Source: Cryptoclostridium sp964637365 (lineage in GTDB: Bacteria; Bacillota; Dehalobacteriia; UBA7702). Taken from it: 64,000 nt of DNA. This document shows, in pieces, positions 43,778 through 52,550 of the stretch (the first letter of the stretch is position 1; the number at the start of each line of letters is the position of its first letter). The DNA lies in the NCBI GenBank assembly GCA_964637365.1, contig CAZWWH010000001.1, forward strand, positions 62,001 through 126,000. The letters are read 5' to 3'. The translations under genes were made by a program, and so were the position numbers. The notes beneath the pieces are model-generated. The model did no database searches and was not told the origin of the DNA. It was given only the letters and a program-made list of their open reading frames with translations.

Positions 43778-43806
43778 AGAATAACACTACAAGCAAAAAT
43801 TGTCAA
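43778..43806 (-). promoter_or_regulatory. Promoter of the hrcA-grpE-dnaK-dnaJ operon
   Basis: On the minus strand a consensus TTGACA (43806-43801), 17-nt spacer and TATTCT (43783-43778), just upstream of CIRCE and 14 nt after the hemW stop. Confidence 0.9.
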
Positions 43807-43820
43807 TAGGGCAAAAGCGG

Positions 43821-44948
43821 TTAAATTAGCAGGGAGGCCACTTCATTGTTTAGTAAAACACCTCGGTTTGTGAGCTTTAGCTGGCCTTTTTCCACTTTAA
43901 TTAACCCTGCGTTCAAAAGTTTGACCATTTGACCTTTTTTTTGTGTAAAAAAATTGTACCCATATTTTTCCTCAAACTGAACCATATTTAATCCCTCGGT
44001 CAAACGAAGAGGCAGAAACAATTCTTCCTCCATGATTTCTCCGGGAGAAAGGACTTCCCGTTCCTCATAAGGATAGCTTCCCCGTTCTATAGCTTCTTTA
44101 TAAGAAGTATGAGAAGCTACATTGCGGATTCGCACATTTTGCAACAGTGAAGAGGCGTTCAACCCCAAGCCAAGATAATCCTTTCGCCGCCAATAGGCCA
44201 GATTGTGGCGGCACACATGGCCATTCTTGGCAAAATTAGCGATTTCGTAACGGTGTAACCCGCATTCTTCCAAAAATTTCATGGAGTAAAGCTGCATATC
44301 CCCGTTCAAATCATCATCGGGCAGTATCAGCGCACCTCGGTCAAACAGCTTTCCCCAGGGAGAACAGTCAGATAGCTTCAAACCATAAGCGGAAAGATGA
44401 GTAATGGGCAAGGCTACCGCCTCCCGTAAGCTCTCTTGCCATTCTGCCATGGTTTGCCGAGGCAGTCCGTAAATCAAATCAATACTAATATTGGAAAAGC
44501 CCCCTTGGATAGCGGCTTCCACCGCCTTTCCAATCTCCTTAGCCGTATGGCGGCGGCCCATGGACTGAAGAAGATGATCTTGAAAGGCCTGGGCCCCAAA
44601 AGAAACTCGCTTGATCCCCAAAGCAAAAAGCTCTTTTAAATAGTAGGCGTCAACGCTCTCGGGGTTTGCCTCTACGGTAATTTCCATATCTTGGCCGAAA
44701 CCAAAAACGTCACGAAAATGTTCCAATAAAAAAGAAAAATTCTCAGGACTTAGCAACGATGGCGTACCGCCGCCAAAAAATATGGTTTGCAGGCCTTGAC
44801 AAGGCGCTAAATCACGATACAGCTCTCCTTCGTTTGCCAGCAACGCCAAATAAGCCTCCCGCTGAGTGCGAGAGGCTTTGGCTGAGACAAAATCACAGTA
44901 ATTGCATTTTTCCCTACAAAAAGGGATATGGACATAAAGAGTTTCCAT
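43821..44948 (-). CDS. hemW: HemW, radical SAM heme chaperone
   Basis: 375 aa. The radical SAM site is HIPFCREKCNYCDFVSAKA; FFGGGTPSLLSPEN and VEANPESVDAYYL follow as in HemW/HemN-like proteins. The HemN_C domain fills the end. HemW inserts heme into proteins and lacks the oxidase function of true HemN. ATG 44948 overlaps the lepA stop by 1 nt, so the two are co-transcribed. Confidence 0.9.
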   Translation of the reverse strand: METLYVHIPFCREKCNYCDFVSAKASRTQREAYLALLANEGELYRDLAPCQGLQTIFFGGGTPSLLSPENFSFLLEHFRDVFGFGQDMEITVEANPESVDAYYLKELFALGIKRVSFGAQAFQDHLLQSMGRRHTAKEIGKAVEAAIQGGFSNISIDLIYGLPRQTMAEWQESLREAVALPITHLSAYGLKLSDCSPWGKLFDRGALILPDDDLNGDMQLYSMKFLEECGLHRYEIANFAKNGHVCRHNLAYWRRKDYLGLGLNASSLLQNVRIRNVASHTSYKEAIERGSYPYEEREVLSPGEIMEEELFLPLRLTEGLNMVQFEEKYGYNFFTQKKGQMVKLLNAGLIKVEKGQLKLTNRGVLLNNEVASLLI

Positions 44949-46753
44949 CAGTCGTCCAGCTTTAACACAGCCATGAAGGCTTCCTGAGGAATTTCTACAT
45001 TCCCCATTTGCTTCATGCGCTTTTTCCCTTCCTTTTGTTTTTCCAAAAGTTTTCGTTTACGGCTGATATCACCACCGTAACACTTTTCAATCACGTTTTT
45101 CCGCAGCGCTTTTACAGATTCTCTGGCAATCACTTTATTGCCGACAGCAGCCTGGATGGTTACCTCAAACAGCTGGCGGGGAATGAGTTTCCGCAACTTT
45201 TCCGTAAGCTGACGACCGCGGTGATAGGCGTTGTCCTTGTGAACGATGGCAGAAAGAGCATCCACCACATCGCCGTTGACGAGAATGTCCAGCTTTACCA
45301 GATTTGACGCCTTATATCCCGCCAATTCATAGTCCAGGGAGGCGTAGCCTCTGGTTCTGGATTTCAGCTGGTCGAAAAAGTCAAAAATCACTTCGGACAG
45401 CGGCACCTCATAAGTAAGCATCACACGGGTAGTGGATATATACTCCATATTTTTAAAGATACCTCGGCGGTCCTGAATCATTTCCATAATAGCTCCGATG
45501 TAATCCTTGGGCGACATGATAGTGGCCTTGACATAGGGCTCTTCCATGTGCTCGATTTTCTGCACCTCCGGCATGGCGCTGGGATTATCCACATGCTGGA
45601 TACTGCCGTCAATGCCGTAAACAATATAATCTACGCTGGGCGCCGTAGTCAGTAAATCAAGACCGTATTCCCGCTCCAGGCGTTCCTGGATAATTTCCAT
45701 ATGGAGAAGCCCTAGGAAACCACAGCGAAAGCCGAACCCCAAGGCAGCCGAAGTTTCCGGTTCGTAAACCAGAGCGGCGTCATTGAGGGCCAATTTTTCC
45801 AAAGCGTCTTTTAAATTATCGTAATCATTATTTTCAATGGGATAAATGCCGCAGTACACCATGGGCATGGCTTGACGATAGCCGGGCAACGGATTCAGAG
45901 ACGGATGCTCTGCGTCAGTAACAGTATCCCCCACCTGAGTATCCTTGACGTGCTTGATACTGGCTGCTAAATAACCGACATCACCGGCTTGGAGCTTGTC
46001 CACGATTTTCAACGCCGGTGTAAACACTCCCACCTCGGTAATATCAAAAACCTTATTGGTTCCCATCATAAGCACTTTGGAACCCTTGGAAACTGCGCCG
46101 TTCATGATGCGGACATAGGGGATTGCCCCTTTGTAGGCATCGAAATGAGAATCGAAAATGAGAGCCTGTAAATCAGCGTCACGGTCGCCTTTCGGCGGCG
46201 GAATCAGGTTCACGATGGCTTCCAGCACTTCGTCAACGCCCTGGCCCGTTTTGGCGGAAACAAGGATCGCTTCAGAAGCGTCAATTCCCAAAACATCCTC
46301 AATCTGTTCCTTAACGGCGTCAGGGTCGGCGCTGGGCAGGTCGATTTTGTTGATAACAGGAATCAGCTCCAAATCATTTTCCACCGCCAAATAAGCGTTG
46401 GCCAGGGTTTGAGCTTCGATGCCTTGCACGGCGTCGACTACCAGCAAAGCTCCTTCACAAGCAGCGAGGCTTCGGGAGACCTCATAGGTAAAGTCAACGT
46501 GTCCCGGAGTGTCAATGAGATTCAGGGTATATTCCACCCCGTCTTTGGCTTTGTAATTTAGACGAACAGCCTGTAATTTAATGGTAATGCCCCGTTCCCG
46601 TTCTAATTCCATTTGGTCGAGGATTTGGGCTTCCATATCACGGTGGGCAATGGCCCCGGTCATTTCCAAAATGCGGTCAGCCAAAGTACTTTTTCCATGG
46701 TCAATATGGGCGATAATACAAAAATTTCTTGTGGTTTTCAACTCAGTGGTCAA
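44948..46753 (-). CDS. lepA: Elongation factor 4 (LepA)
   Basis: 601 aa, the full family length. G1 is AHIDHGKSTLADRILE, G3 DTPGHVDFTYEVSRS and G4 NKIDLPSADPD. The C-terminal CTD ends with KRKLLEKQKEGKKRMKQMGN. LepA binds ribosomes and aids translation or assembly under stress. It precedes hemW; gene order matches B. subtilis. Confidence 0.98.
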   Translation of the reverse strand: MTTELKTTRNFCIIAHIDHGKSTLADRILEMTGAIAHRDMEAQILDQMELERERGITIKLQAVRLNYKAKDGVEYTLNLIDTPGHVDFTYEVSRSLAACEGALLVVDAVQGIEAQTLANAYLAVENDLELIPVINKIDLPSADPDAVKEQIEDVLGIDASEAILVSAKTGQGVDEVLEAIVNLIPPPKGDRDADLQALIFDSHFDAYKGAIPYVRIMNGAVSKGSKVLMMGTNKVFDITEVGVFTPALKIVDKLQAGDVGYLAASIKHVKDTQVGDTVTDAEHPSLNPLPGYRQAMPMVYCGIYPIENNDYDNLKDALEKLALNDAALVYEPETSAALGFGFRCGFLGLLHMEIIQERLEREYGLDLLTTAPSVDYIVYGIDGSIQHVDNPSAMPEVQKIEHMEEPYVKATIMSPKDYIGAIMEMIQDRRGIFKNMEYISTTRVMLTYEVPLSEVIFDFFDQLKSRTRGYASLDYELAGYKASNLVKLDILVNGDVVDALSAIVHKDNAYHRGRQLTEKLRKLIPRQLFEVTIQAAVGNKVIARESVKALRKNVIEKCYGGDISRKRKLLEKQKEGKKRMKQMGNVEIPQEAFMAVLKLDD

Positions 46754-46774
46754 ATGGATCTACCTCTCTATCTG

Positions 46775-48379
46775 TTAACCGCGGCGAAAGCGGCGTTTCA
46801 TCATACCAAATACAGTGTCAGCCTCAGGCATTTTCATCATCTTAGCTACCACCAGGAACACCACCACCGAAAGGATACCGGCAGCGAACAACTGTACCGC
46901 CTGGGTTCCCTTGTTGGCAATGCCGAAAATAGCTTCACATCCCCAAGCGATGAGCCAAGCAGCCACACCCATGATGGCAGAAGCAAACAGTGTCTGTAGT
47001 GACGATTTCAAAATGGAGCCGATATTGATATGCCCCAAGCGACGGCGCAATGCCCACATCAGCAGGAATAAGTTGACAATACCGCCAATGGAATAGGCCA
47101 AAGCCAAACCGCCGTGTTTGAGGGGGCCAATCAAAAGGATACTTAAAATAACATTTACTACGATGCCCAAAACCGCCATCAGTACGGGGGTTTTCGTGTC
47201 CTGAAAAGCATAAAAGGCACGGCTGGATAAATGAATGCCCCCTTGGGCGAATATGCCAAAGGAAAACAGCACCAGGGCATAAGCTGTGTTACTCGTATTT
47301 TCAGCAGTAAATTTTCCCGTTTCAAAAAGCAAACGGATGAAGGGTTCCCCCAGCACCGCCAATAAAACAGAGCAAGGAATACAAATAAAAAAGATAGTTT
47401 GAAGACCATGACTATAATCCTTGCGAAAATCATCGATGCGATCTGTGGCAGCTTCCCGGGTAAGCACGGGAAATAGCGTCATGGCAATGGAAATGGCAAA
47501 AATAGAAATGGGCAGCTGCATAAAGCGGGAAGCCATTTTCCAAGCGGACAAAAGCCCTTCAGACAAGCCCGAAGCGAGATATTGATTCACGAACAGGCTC
47601 AGTTCATTGGCGGAAAGGCCGATAAGTACCGGTACCATCAGACCCAGCATTTTACTAAAATCGGGATTTCTCACATCAAGTGAAGGTGTATAGCGAATCC
47701 CCACGCTTTTCAAAGAAACAGCCTGAATCAGGAAATTGCCGAAAGCCCCCATCACAACACCAATGGAGAAAGCTGCAATGCCATAACCGGGGAAGTATTT
47801 TTCCACAAGGCCGCTGAAGCAACCGCCAATGATAATGGTACCGAGGTTATAGATAACACCGCCGTAAGCCGTAGGGCCAAAAATTTTATAGGACTGCAAA
47901 ATGCCAGAGCAAATCCCCGCCAAAGCCATAAAGACTACCTGCATCAGCATGATTCTGGTAAGTTTTACTGCCAGATCCATGGTAACAGCGTCAAAGTTTT
48001 TTACAATCAAGCCCAGAAGCTGGGGCGTAAAGATAAAGGCAGCCCCCAACAAAAGGAGCATCCCAACGCATACGGCGTTCAAAGTGATGCTGGCAATTTT
48101 CCAGGCCTCGTCCTCTTTTCCTTTGGCAATGTAAGAAGAAAATGTCGGTACAAAGGCAGCGCTGAACGCTCCGCCCACCAAAATCATATAGATAAAATCA
48201 GGGATACTGAAGGCAGCATTATAAGCGTCGGTATAATAGCTTTGTCCGAACTGATTAGAAATAATCATGTCCCGCACAAAGCCCAGGATACGGGAAATCA
48301 CCATGGAAAGCATGATCATCATGGCGGATACCGCTGTTGATTTTACCAGTTTATTCTCTTTTTCAAGTTGTTCTGCCAT
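46775..48379 (-). CDS. murJ: Lipid II flippase MurJ
   Basis: 534 aa from ATG 48379 (MAEQLEKENK), chosen because AGGATGG lies 7 nt upstream; the ATG at 48391 has no site. About 14 membrane segments. ISRILGFVRDMIISNQFGQS and FSAAFVPTFSSYIAKGKEDE are MurJ/MVF landmarks. It flips lipid II for wall synthesis. It precedes lepA. Confidence 0.93.
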   Translation of the reverse strand: MAEQLEKENKLVKSTAVSAMMIMLSMVISRILGFVRDMIISNQFGQSYYTDAYNAAFSIPDFIYMILVGGAFSAAFVPTFSSYIAKGKEDEAWKIASITLNAVCVGMLLLLGAAFIFTPQLLGLIVKNFDAVTMDLAVKLTRIMLMQVVFMALAGICSGILQSYKIFGPTAYGGVIYNLGTIIIGGCFSGLVEKYFPGYGIAAFSIGVVMGAFGNFLIQAVSLKSVGIRYTPSLDVRNPDFSKMLGLMVPVLIGLSANELSLFVNQYLASGLSEGLLSAWKMASRFMQLPISIFAISIAMTLFPVLTREAATDRIDDFRKDYSHGLQTIFFICIPCSVLLAVLGEPFIRLLFETGKFTAENTSNTAYALVLFSFGIFAQGGIHLSSRAFYAFQDTKTPVLMAVLGIVVNVILSILLIGPLKHGGLALAYSIGGIVNLFLLMWALRRRLGHINIGSILKSSLQTLFASAIMGVAAWLIAWGCEAIFGIANKGTQAVQLFAAGILSVVVFLVVAKMMKMPEADTVFGMMKRRFRRG

Positions 48380-48412
48380 TGGTTGATCCATCCTAAAAAT
48401 AGTCTATCGTAT

Positions 48413-48441
48413 AGTATACTACAAAATATGGATGGTTTCAA
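48413..48441 (-). promoter_or_regulatory. Promoter of murJ-lepA-hemW
   Basis: On the minus strand TTGAAA (48441-48436), 17-nt spacer and TATACT (48418-48413), 34 nt before the chosen murJ start. Confidence 0.75.
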
Positions 48442-48498
48442 AGAATTTTTTGTATTTCTATGACTGGTTATGTAATTTTCACGTTATTTTACAGTTAC

Positions 48499-49473
48499 TT
48501 ATGAAGATTGGGACTGCAAATACTGGGCAATGCCCTGGGCGGCCACTTCCACGGCACGTTGAACCTCCTCATAAGAATTCAAATCCGTCCCAACTTCCAA
48601 CAGAACCGCGTTTTTGGTTAAATGCTGATTATAACGGCCCTTCTGGACACGCACTCCCCGAAGAATATCATCATTTACTGCGGAAATCGCATCCCCCAGG
48701 GCTTCCGCTGTTTTTTTATTTTCCTCCCAGTTCGGATGTTCCATGGTCATATTGCTGCCCACTACCAATAATAGTGAAGCGGTCTTGCCTTTTTCCGTAG
48801 AAATGGTACAATCATCTTTGGTCATACCGGAATCACGATGAAAGTCGATCAATAATTGGGCGTCGGGATAATCCTCCATCATAGCGGCGGCAGTGCGGCG
48901 GGAATTGGCGTAACTCTTATACCATTCCGGACTGTCATGTACCGTTTCGCTAACCACAGCAGTAATACCGTATTGTTCTCGCAGCACCTCCCGCAGATAG
49001 GCGGCGCCATCCAGCACTGTTGTGCCATCGGAATATTGTTCCGATGTATGGGTACAGTAAATTAAAACACGCACTGTTTCATCAACTTCTACCCCAGGTT
49101 GTCCTGCCAAATCCGAGGTAGTGGTGGAAATCGTTTGGTCCGCGGAAATCTCACGGCGTACCAAAACGGGTACGCCGGCAGCGCCCTCTTCTCTTTGGTC
49201 ATAATCAATGCTCCAGTCCACCAATACAGAATCGTATTCATTTTCCGCCAATACTGGGAACAGTTCTTTTGCGCCGTTGAGTGAGAGAAAATCACCGCCG
49301 AAAAAAAACATGGAACGGGCAGCCATCTCAGGAGGAATCTGACGCTTCGGAAATCCGATGCCCCATATGAAACCAGTAATTGCCACGGCAAGGGCGCAGA
49401 GGCTTCCAATGAAAAACGTTTTTCTTTTTCGATATCGTTTTCTCCGCGCCCGGCGGTAATAGAATGAAGTCAT
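48499..49473 (-). CDS. spoIIP: Stage II sporulation protein P
   Basis: 324 aa. A basic N-terminus and one membrane segment (about 20-40) precede the SpoIIP domain: IYCTHTSEQYSDG, DAQLLIDFHRDSGM, YNQHLTKNAVLLEVGTDLNS, in the order of N-acetylmuramoyl-L-alanine amidase SpoIIP. With SpoIID and SpoIIM it thins septal peptidoglycan during engulfment. Its position beside rpsT and murJ/lepA matches spore-forming Bacillota. It stands alone between the murJ promoter and the rpsT promoter. Confidence 0.9.
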   Translation of the reverse strand: MTSFYYRRARRKRYRKRKTFFIGSLCALAVAITGFIWGIGFPKRQIPPEMAARSMFFFGGDFLSLNGAKELFPVLAENEYDSVLVDWSIDYDQREEGAAGVPVLVRREISADQTISTTTSDLAGQPGVEVDETVRVLIYCTHTSEQYSDGTTVLDGAAYLREVLREQYGITAVVSETVHDSPEWYKSYANSRRTAAAMMEDYPDAQLLIDFHRDSGMTKDDCTISTEKGKTASLLLVVGSNMTMEHPNWEENKKTAEALGDAISAVNDDILRGVRVQKGRYNQHLTKNAVLLEVGTDLNSYEEVQRAVEVAAQGIAQYLQSQSS

Positions 49474-49490
49474 ATCCTTTCCTCCTTAAT

Positions 49491-49510
49491 GAGAATCATA
49501 TGCGATTCTC
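49491..49510. promoter_or_regulatory. Palindrome between spoIIP and rpsT
   Basis: GAGAATC (49491-49497) and GATTCTC (49504-49510) are perfect 7-bp arms with a 6-bp spacer. On the spoIIP side the sequence reads CATATGATT, 15 nt after a TTATTT, which resembles a sigma-E -10 and -35. It may be an operator or sporulation promoter. Confidence 0.4.
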
Positions 49511-49540
49511 AAAGAAAAAATAACTTTTCTCAATTACCTC

Positions 49541-49569
49541 TTGCCTTTTTGGAAGAAGTATGTTATAGT
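49541..49569 (+). promoter_or_regulatory. Promoter of rpsT
   Basis: TTGCCT (49541-49546), 17-nt spacer and TATAGT (49564-49569), 54 nt before the rpsT start. Confidence 0.8.
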
Positions 49570-49623
49570 ATTTTGGTGCAATGATGTGTAAATCATTGAG
49601 TCACGGTATGAGGAGGTGAAAAA

Positions 49624-49887
49624 ATGCCCAATATTAAATCTGCAGCAAAAAGAGTGAAAGTCGCCGAGGTTCGCAGAATGCGTAACATGGCTGCGAAATC
49701 CAGAATTAAGACTGCAACCAAAAAATATAAAGCAGCAGTGGAAGCCGGTAACAAAGAACAAGCTCAGCCCTTGTTGAAAGATCTCATCAGCCTCCTTGAC
49801 AAAGCTGCCGGTAAAAAGCTGATCCATAAAAATGCAGCTGCGAGAAAGAAATCCAAACTGCAAAAAGCCTTTAACGCTATGGCGTAA
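49624..49887 (+). CDS. rpsT: 30S ribosomal protein S20
   Basis: 87 aa. MPNIKSAAKRVKVAEVRRMR and the helical, Lys/Ala-rich remainder ending KSKLQKAFNAMA match bS20. GAGGAGG lies just upstream. It has its own promoter and terminator. Confidence 0.97.
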   Translation: MPNIKSAAKRVKVAEVRRMRNMAAKSRIKTATKKYKAAVEAGNKEQAQPLLKDLISLLDKAAGKKLIHKNAAARKKSKLQKAFNAMA

Positions 49888-49892
49888 TCAAG

Positions 49893-49915
49893 AGCACCCG
49901 TACGGGTGCTTTTTT
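49893..49915 (+). terminator. Terminator of rpsT
   Basis: AGCACCCG (49893-49900), TA, CGGGTGCT (49903-49910), then five T. The arms are perfect 8-mers but only two bases lie between them, so the terminal pairs open to make a loop. Confidence 0.85.
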
Positions 49916-49997
49916 ATTGGCAGCAATTAGCGTCTCATCCCGTAAAATTTCGACAATCATTGACTTCCCCTGGAAAGCTCAATATACTTATTGAAAA

Positions 49998-50006
49998 TGG
50001 TATAAT
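49998..50006 (+). promoter_or_regulatory. Extended -10 promoter of the SH3-domain gene
   Basis: TGGTATAAT (49998-50006), an extended -10, lies 40 nt before the ATG. No good -35 is visible. Confidence 0.55.
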
Positions 50007-50045
50007 TTTGGCTCTAGTATTTTATACTTAAAAGGGGTGATATTT

Positions 50046-51404
50046 ATGAGATGTAAACACTGCGGTGAAGAAATTTCACCGGATGAGATTATTTGCCCTC
50101 ACTGCGGTGAGGTATCCATAACGACTAAAAAAGAGCGGGCTTACGAAATAGACAGCATATTCCAAGACGTACCCGTCCAAAAACAAAAAGAGCAGCAAAA
50201 CAAAAGCAAAGGAATAAAACGATCCTCAAAGCCCCTTTTTATAAAAAGCCTTTTTTCGTTAAAAAAAGGCACTATCAAAAAGACGGAACCAGGCAAACGG
50301 CAACAGGATGATGAAATGCGGGATATCACCAGATTGTTGGTAATAATCGAAGCGGTAATCATTTGCATACTAGTAGTGGCTCTCATCGTAATGATGACAT
50401 TGATTTTCAATTACCGTTCCAGCGGCAATGATACGACAACCTCTTCCTATGGAGCTGACATTTACTATGTAACCAACGCCGGAGATGGAGCCTCTCTGCT
50501 GAAAAAAGCCGAGTCGGACAGCGATTCGAAAACCCAGCTTTTCCCCGGCAACGCCGTGGAGCTCATGGAAAAAACAACGGAAGACTACTGGAAAGTCATG
50601 GATTATGAAAGCGGTGAAACTGGATATATCTCCACAAAACAGTTGACCGATACAGCCGACAAAGTCAAAGAAGGAAATTTAACCACAGATCGCTCCGTAA
50701 AATTCGTGGTTTTTGTTACCAATACCGTGGACGGCTTGGAAATCCGTGAGAAGCTAGGTTTTGACGGAACAATGACCGTAGCCACTGCGGGAAATGGTTA
50801 TGCTTTGGGGGTCGTGGAGCAGACCAACAATACTTTCTGGCGTGTTTATGATTATCATAGTCAAACCACAGGCTACGCAGAACGTGCCTACCTCACAAAA
50901 TCTTACGGCGATGTATGCTCTGGCGCTACGGAGTCCATCGGCACAGCCACCATAAAAGCCGAAGATAAATTCGTTTCTTTATACACACACCCCACCAATG
51001 ATGAAGACTTTATCACCGGCCGAATCCGTAACAACAGCGAAGTGAATATTATTGAAAAAACAAATAAAAAATTCTGGTTGATCTACGACGATACCAGCAA
51101 TCAATTTGCATATGTGGACCGCAAGTTCGTCGAAGGGGCTGACGACACCGAGATTGATGAATCCGCTGGCAGTGACAAGGATGTTCCCGAAGCCACTGAC
51201 GCAAATACTTATTATGTAGCGGGAACCGATGAATTGTCCTTAAGGTCCACACCGGAAAAATCCGAGGAAAACGAAATCGTCGCACTGTATTACGATGAAA
51301 CTGTTGTTCTCATCGACAAAACCAATGACGACTTCTGGGAAGTCTATTCTCCCAAACACGATATGCGAGGATATGTCAACCGCTACTGCCTCGCCCAATA
51401 TTAA
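50046..51404 (+). CDS. Zinc-ribbon membrane protein with four SH3-like extracellular domains
   Basis: 452 aa from ATG 50046, after AAGGGGTG. An N-terminal zinc ribbon (MRCKHCGEEISPDEIICPHC) faces the cytosol. A basic linker, one membrane segment (about 95-120) and an extracellular part follow. The extracellular part has four SH3_3-like units of about 65 residues, each with a Tyr/Val start and a late (F/Y)W-x-V-Y or FWLIYD and G-Y-(I/V/A) end. Such repeats bind peptidoglycan. The ribbon-plus-SH3 layout suggests it links a cytosolic partner to the wall. Function is not known. Confidence 0.75.
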   Translation: MRCKHCGEEISPDEIICPHCGEVSITTKKERAYEIDSIFQDVPVQKQKEQQNKSKGIKRSSKPLFIKSLFSLKKGTIKKTEPGKRQQDDEMRDITRLLVIIEAVIICILVVALIVMMTLIFNYRSSGNDTTTSSYGADIYYVTNAGDGASLLKKAESDSDSKTQLFPGNAVELMEKTTEDYWKVMDYESGETGYISTKQLTDTADKVKEGNLTTDRSVKFVVFVTNTVDGLEIREKLGFDGTMTVATAGNGYALGVVEQTNNTFWRVYDYHSQTTGYAERAYLTKSYGDVCSGATESIGTATIKAEDKFVSLYTHPTNDEDFITGRIRNNSEVNIIEKTNKKFWLIYDDTSNQFAYVDRKFVEGADDTEIDESAGSDKDVPEATDANTYYVAGTDELSLRSTPEKSEENEIVALYYDETVVLIDKTNDDFWEVYSPKHDMRGYVNRYCLAQY

Positions 51405-51418
51405 TTAAACGCCAACAG

Positions 51419-51449
51419 AAAACCCGATACCTTAACGGTATCGGGTTTT
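51419..51449. terminator. Shared terminator of the SH3 gene and leuS-holA
   Basis: AAAACCCGATACC (51419-51431) and GGTATCGGGTTTT (51437-51449) are 13-base arms with a TTAAC loop. The A and T flanks let it work both ways. Confidence 0.85.
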
Positions 51450-51480
51450 ACATATTAATACACCAACCGGCAATCCCATT

Positions 51481-52485
51481 TTATTGATGATGAGCGGTCA
51501 ACGTCATTAAGGCATGAGGAAACAGCTGACGGAACTCCCCTGCCCCGGATTTCATTTTATAATCCGCTTCCATCATCAAAGAAAGGCCGTAAATCAGTTC
51601 CTCCATGGTGTAGTTCTCCACCGCGGGCATAGCTTTTTTTACACGAAAGATGTGAATCTTGGTAGCCTTCGCAATGGCGTCAGGAGTTTTCCCCTTCCCA
51701 GACAATTCCTTGATGCGAATCAGAATGCGAATATAATTGGTAATATAGCCAAAAAGAGCCATAGATTCTCCGGGTTTCATTCCCTCCACCAATTCCGTGG
51801 CCATGCGGTAAACCTTTTGGGGATTCCGCTCTCCCAAGGCATCGGAAAGCTGGAAACTGTTGACCTCAGCGCTGCGGGATACTACTCGCAAAATATCATT
51901 TTCTTCAATACGCTTACGTTCCCCCACATAAATGGCGGCCTTTTCCGCCTCATTGACAAGAGCGCCTAGCTGCTCGCCGCAAAGTATTTGGAGTAGATCC
52001 AAAGCGCGACTGTCGATTTGCTTGCCGAGACGGGCCAAATGCTTACGGATATAATCTGGCAATTCCCAACGGCCCAAGGGTTTGTACTCACGCACTTTGC
52101 CGCAGGCAGCCACAGCTTTCACGATTTTCATGCGGGTATCAGCCTTGTCCGCCGTAAAGACTAGGCAAGCGTCTTCATTGGGATGCTTCAAATAATCAAA
52201 AAGGAGCTGATGGTCACCGTTAATTTCCTTCGTTTTTCCTTTGGAACCCCCGTTGGAGTCTTTTTTCTTAAACCAAGGGGCGTTTTCCACAATAATCAGA
52301 CGCTTTTCCGAAAATAAGGGATTAGCCTCAGCAGCGGCCAAAATAATATCAAGGGAATCCTTGGCACCGTCAAAAACTTCGGTGCCGTAATCCTCTCCAT
52401 TGAAATAATTGCGGAAATAGGCCAGGTCTTTTTGAAGCAAAAAGGTTTCTTCTCCATAAAACAGATAAACAGGTTTGATATCCAT
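51481..52485 (-). CDS. holA: DNA polymerase III subunit delta
   Basis: 334 aa from ATG 52485 after AGGAGG. MDIKPVYLFYGEETFLLQKD is the N-terminus of clamp-loader delta. AEANPLFSEKRLIIVENAPW, CLVFTADKADTRMKIVKAV and EVNSFQLSDALGERN follow in order. It opens the sliding clamp. It lies 65 nt after leuS, whose T-box promoter probably serves both. Confidence 0.9.
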   Translation of the reverse strand: MDIKPVYLFYGEETFLLQKDLAYFRNYFNGEDYGTEVFDGAKDSLDIILAAAEANPLFSEKRLIIVENAPWFKKKDSNGGSKGKTKEINGDHQLLFDYLKHPNEDACLVFTADKADTRMKIVKAVAACGKVREYKPLGRWELPDYIRKHLARLGKQIDSRALDLLQILCGEQLGALVNEAEKAAIYVGERKRIEENDILRVVSRSAEVNSFQLSDALGERNPQKVYRMATELVEGMKPGESMALFGYITNYIRILIRIKELSGKGKTPDAIAKATKIHIFRVKKAMPAVENYTMEELIYGLSLMMEADYKMKSGAGEFRQLFPHALMTLTAHHQ

Positions 52486-52550
52486 AACGCCTCCTGAAAT
52501 GTAAGAGAAAAGGGCGGGCCAAAGGCCAGCCCTTTTAATCATCGGAAAGC

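Noticed and set aside
43821..44948. HemN, oxygen-independent coproporphyrinogen oxidase
   Set aside because: The length, the position beside lepA and the N-terminal sequence fit HemW, which is a heme chaperone.
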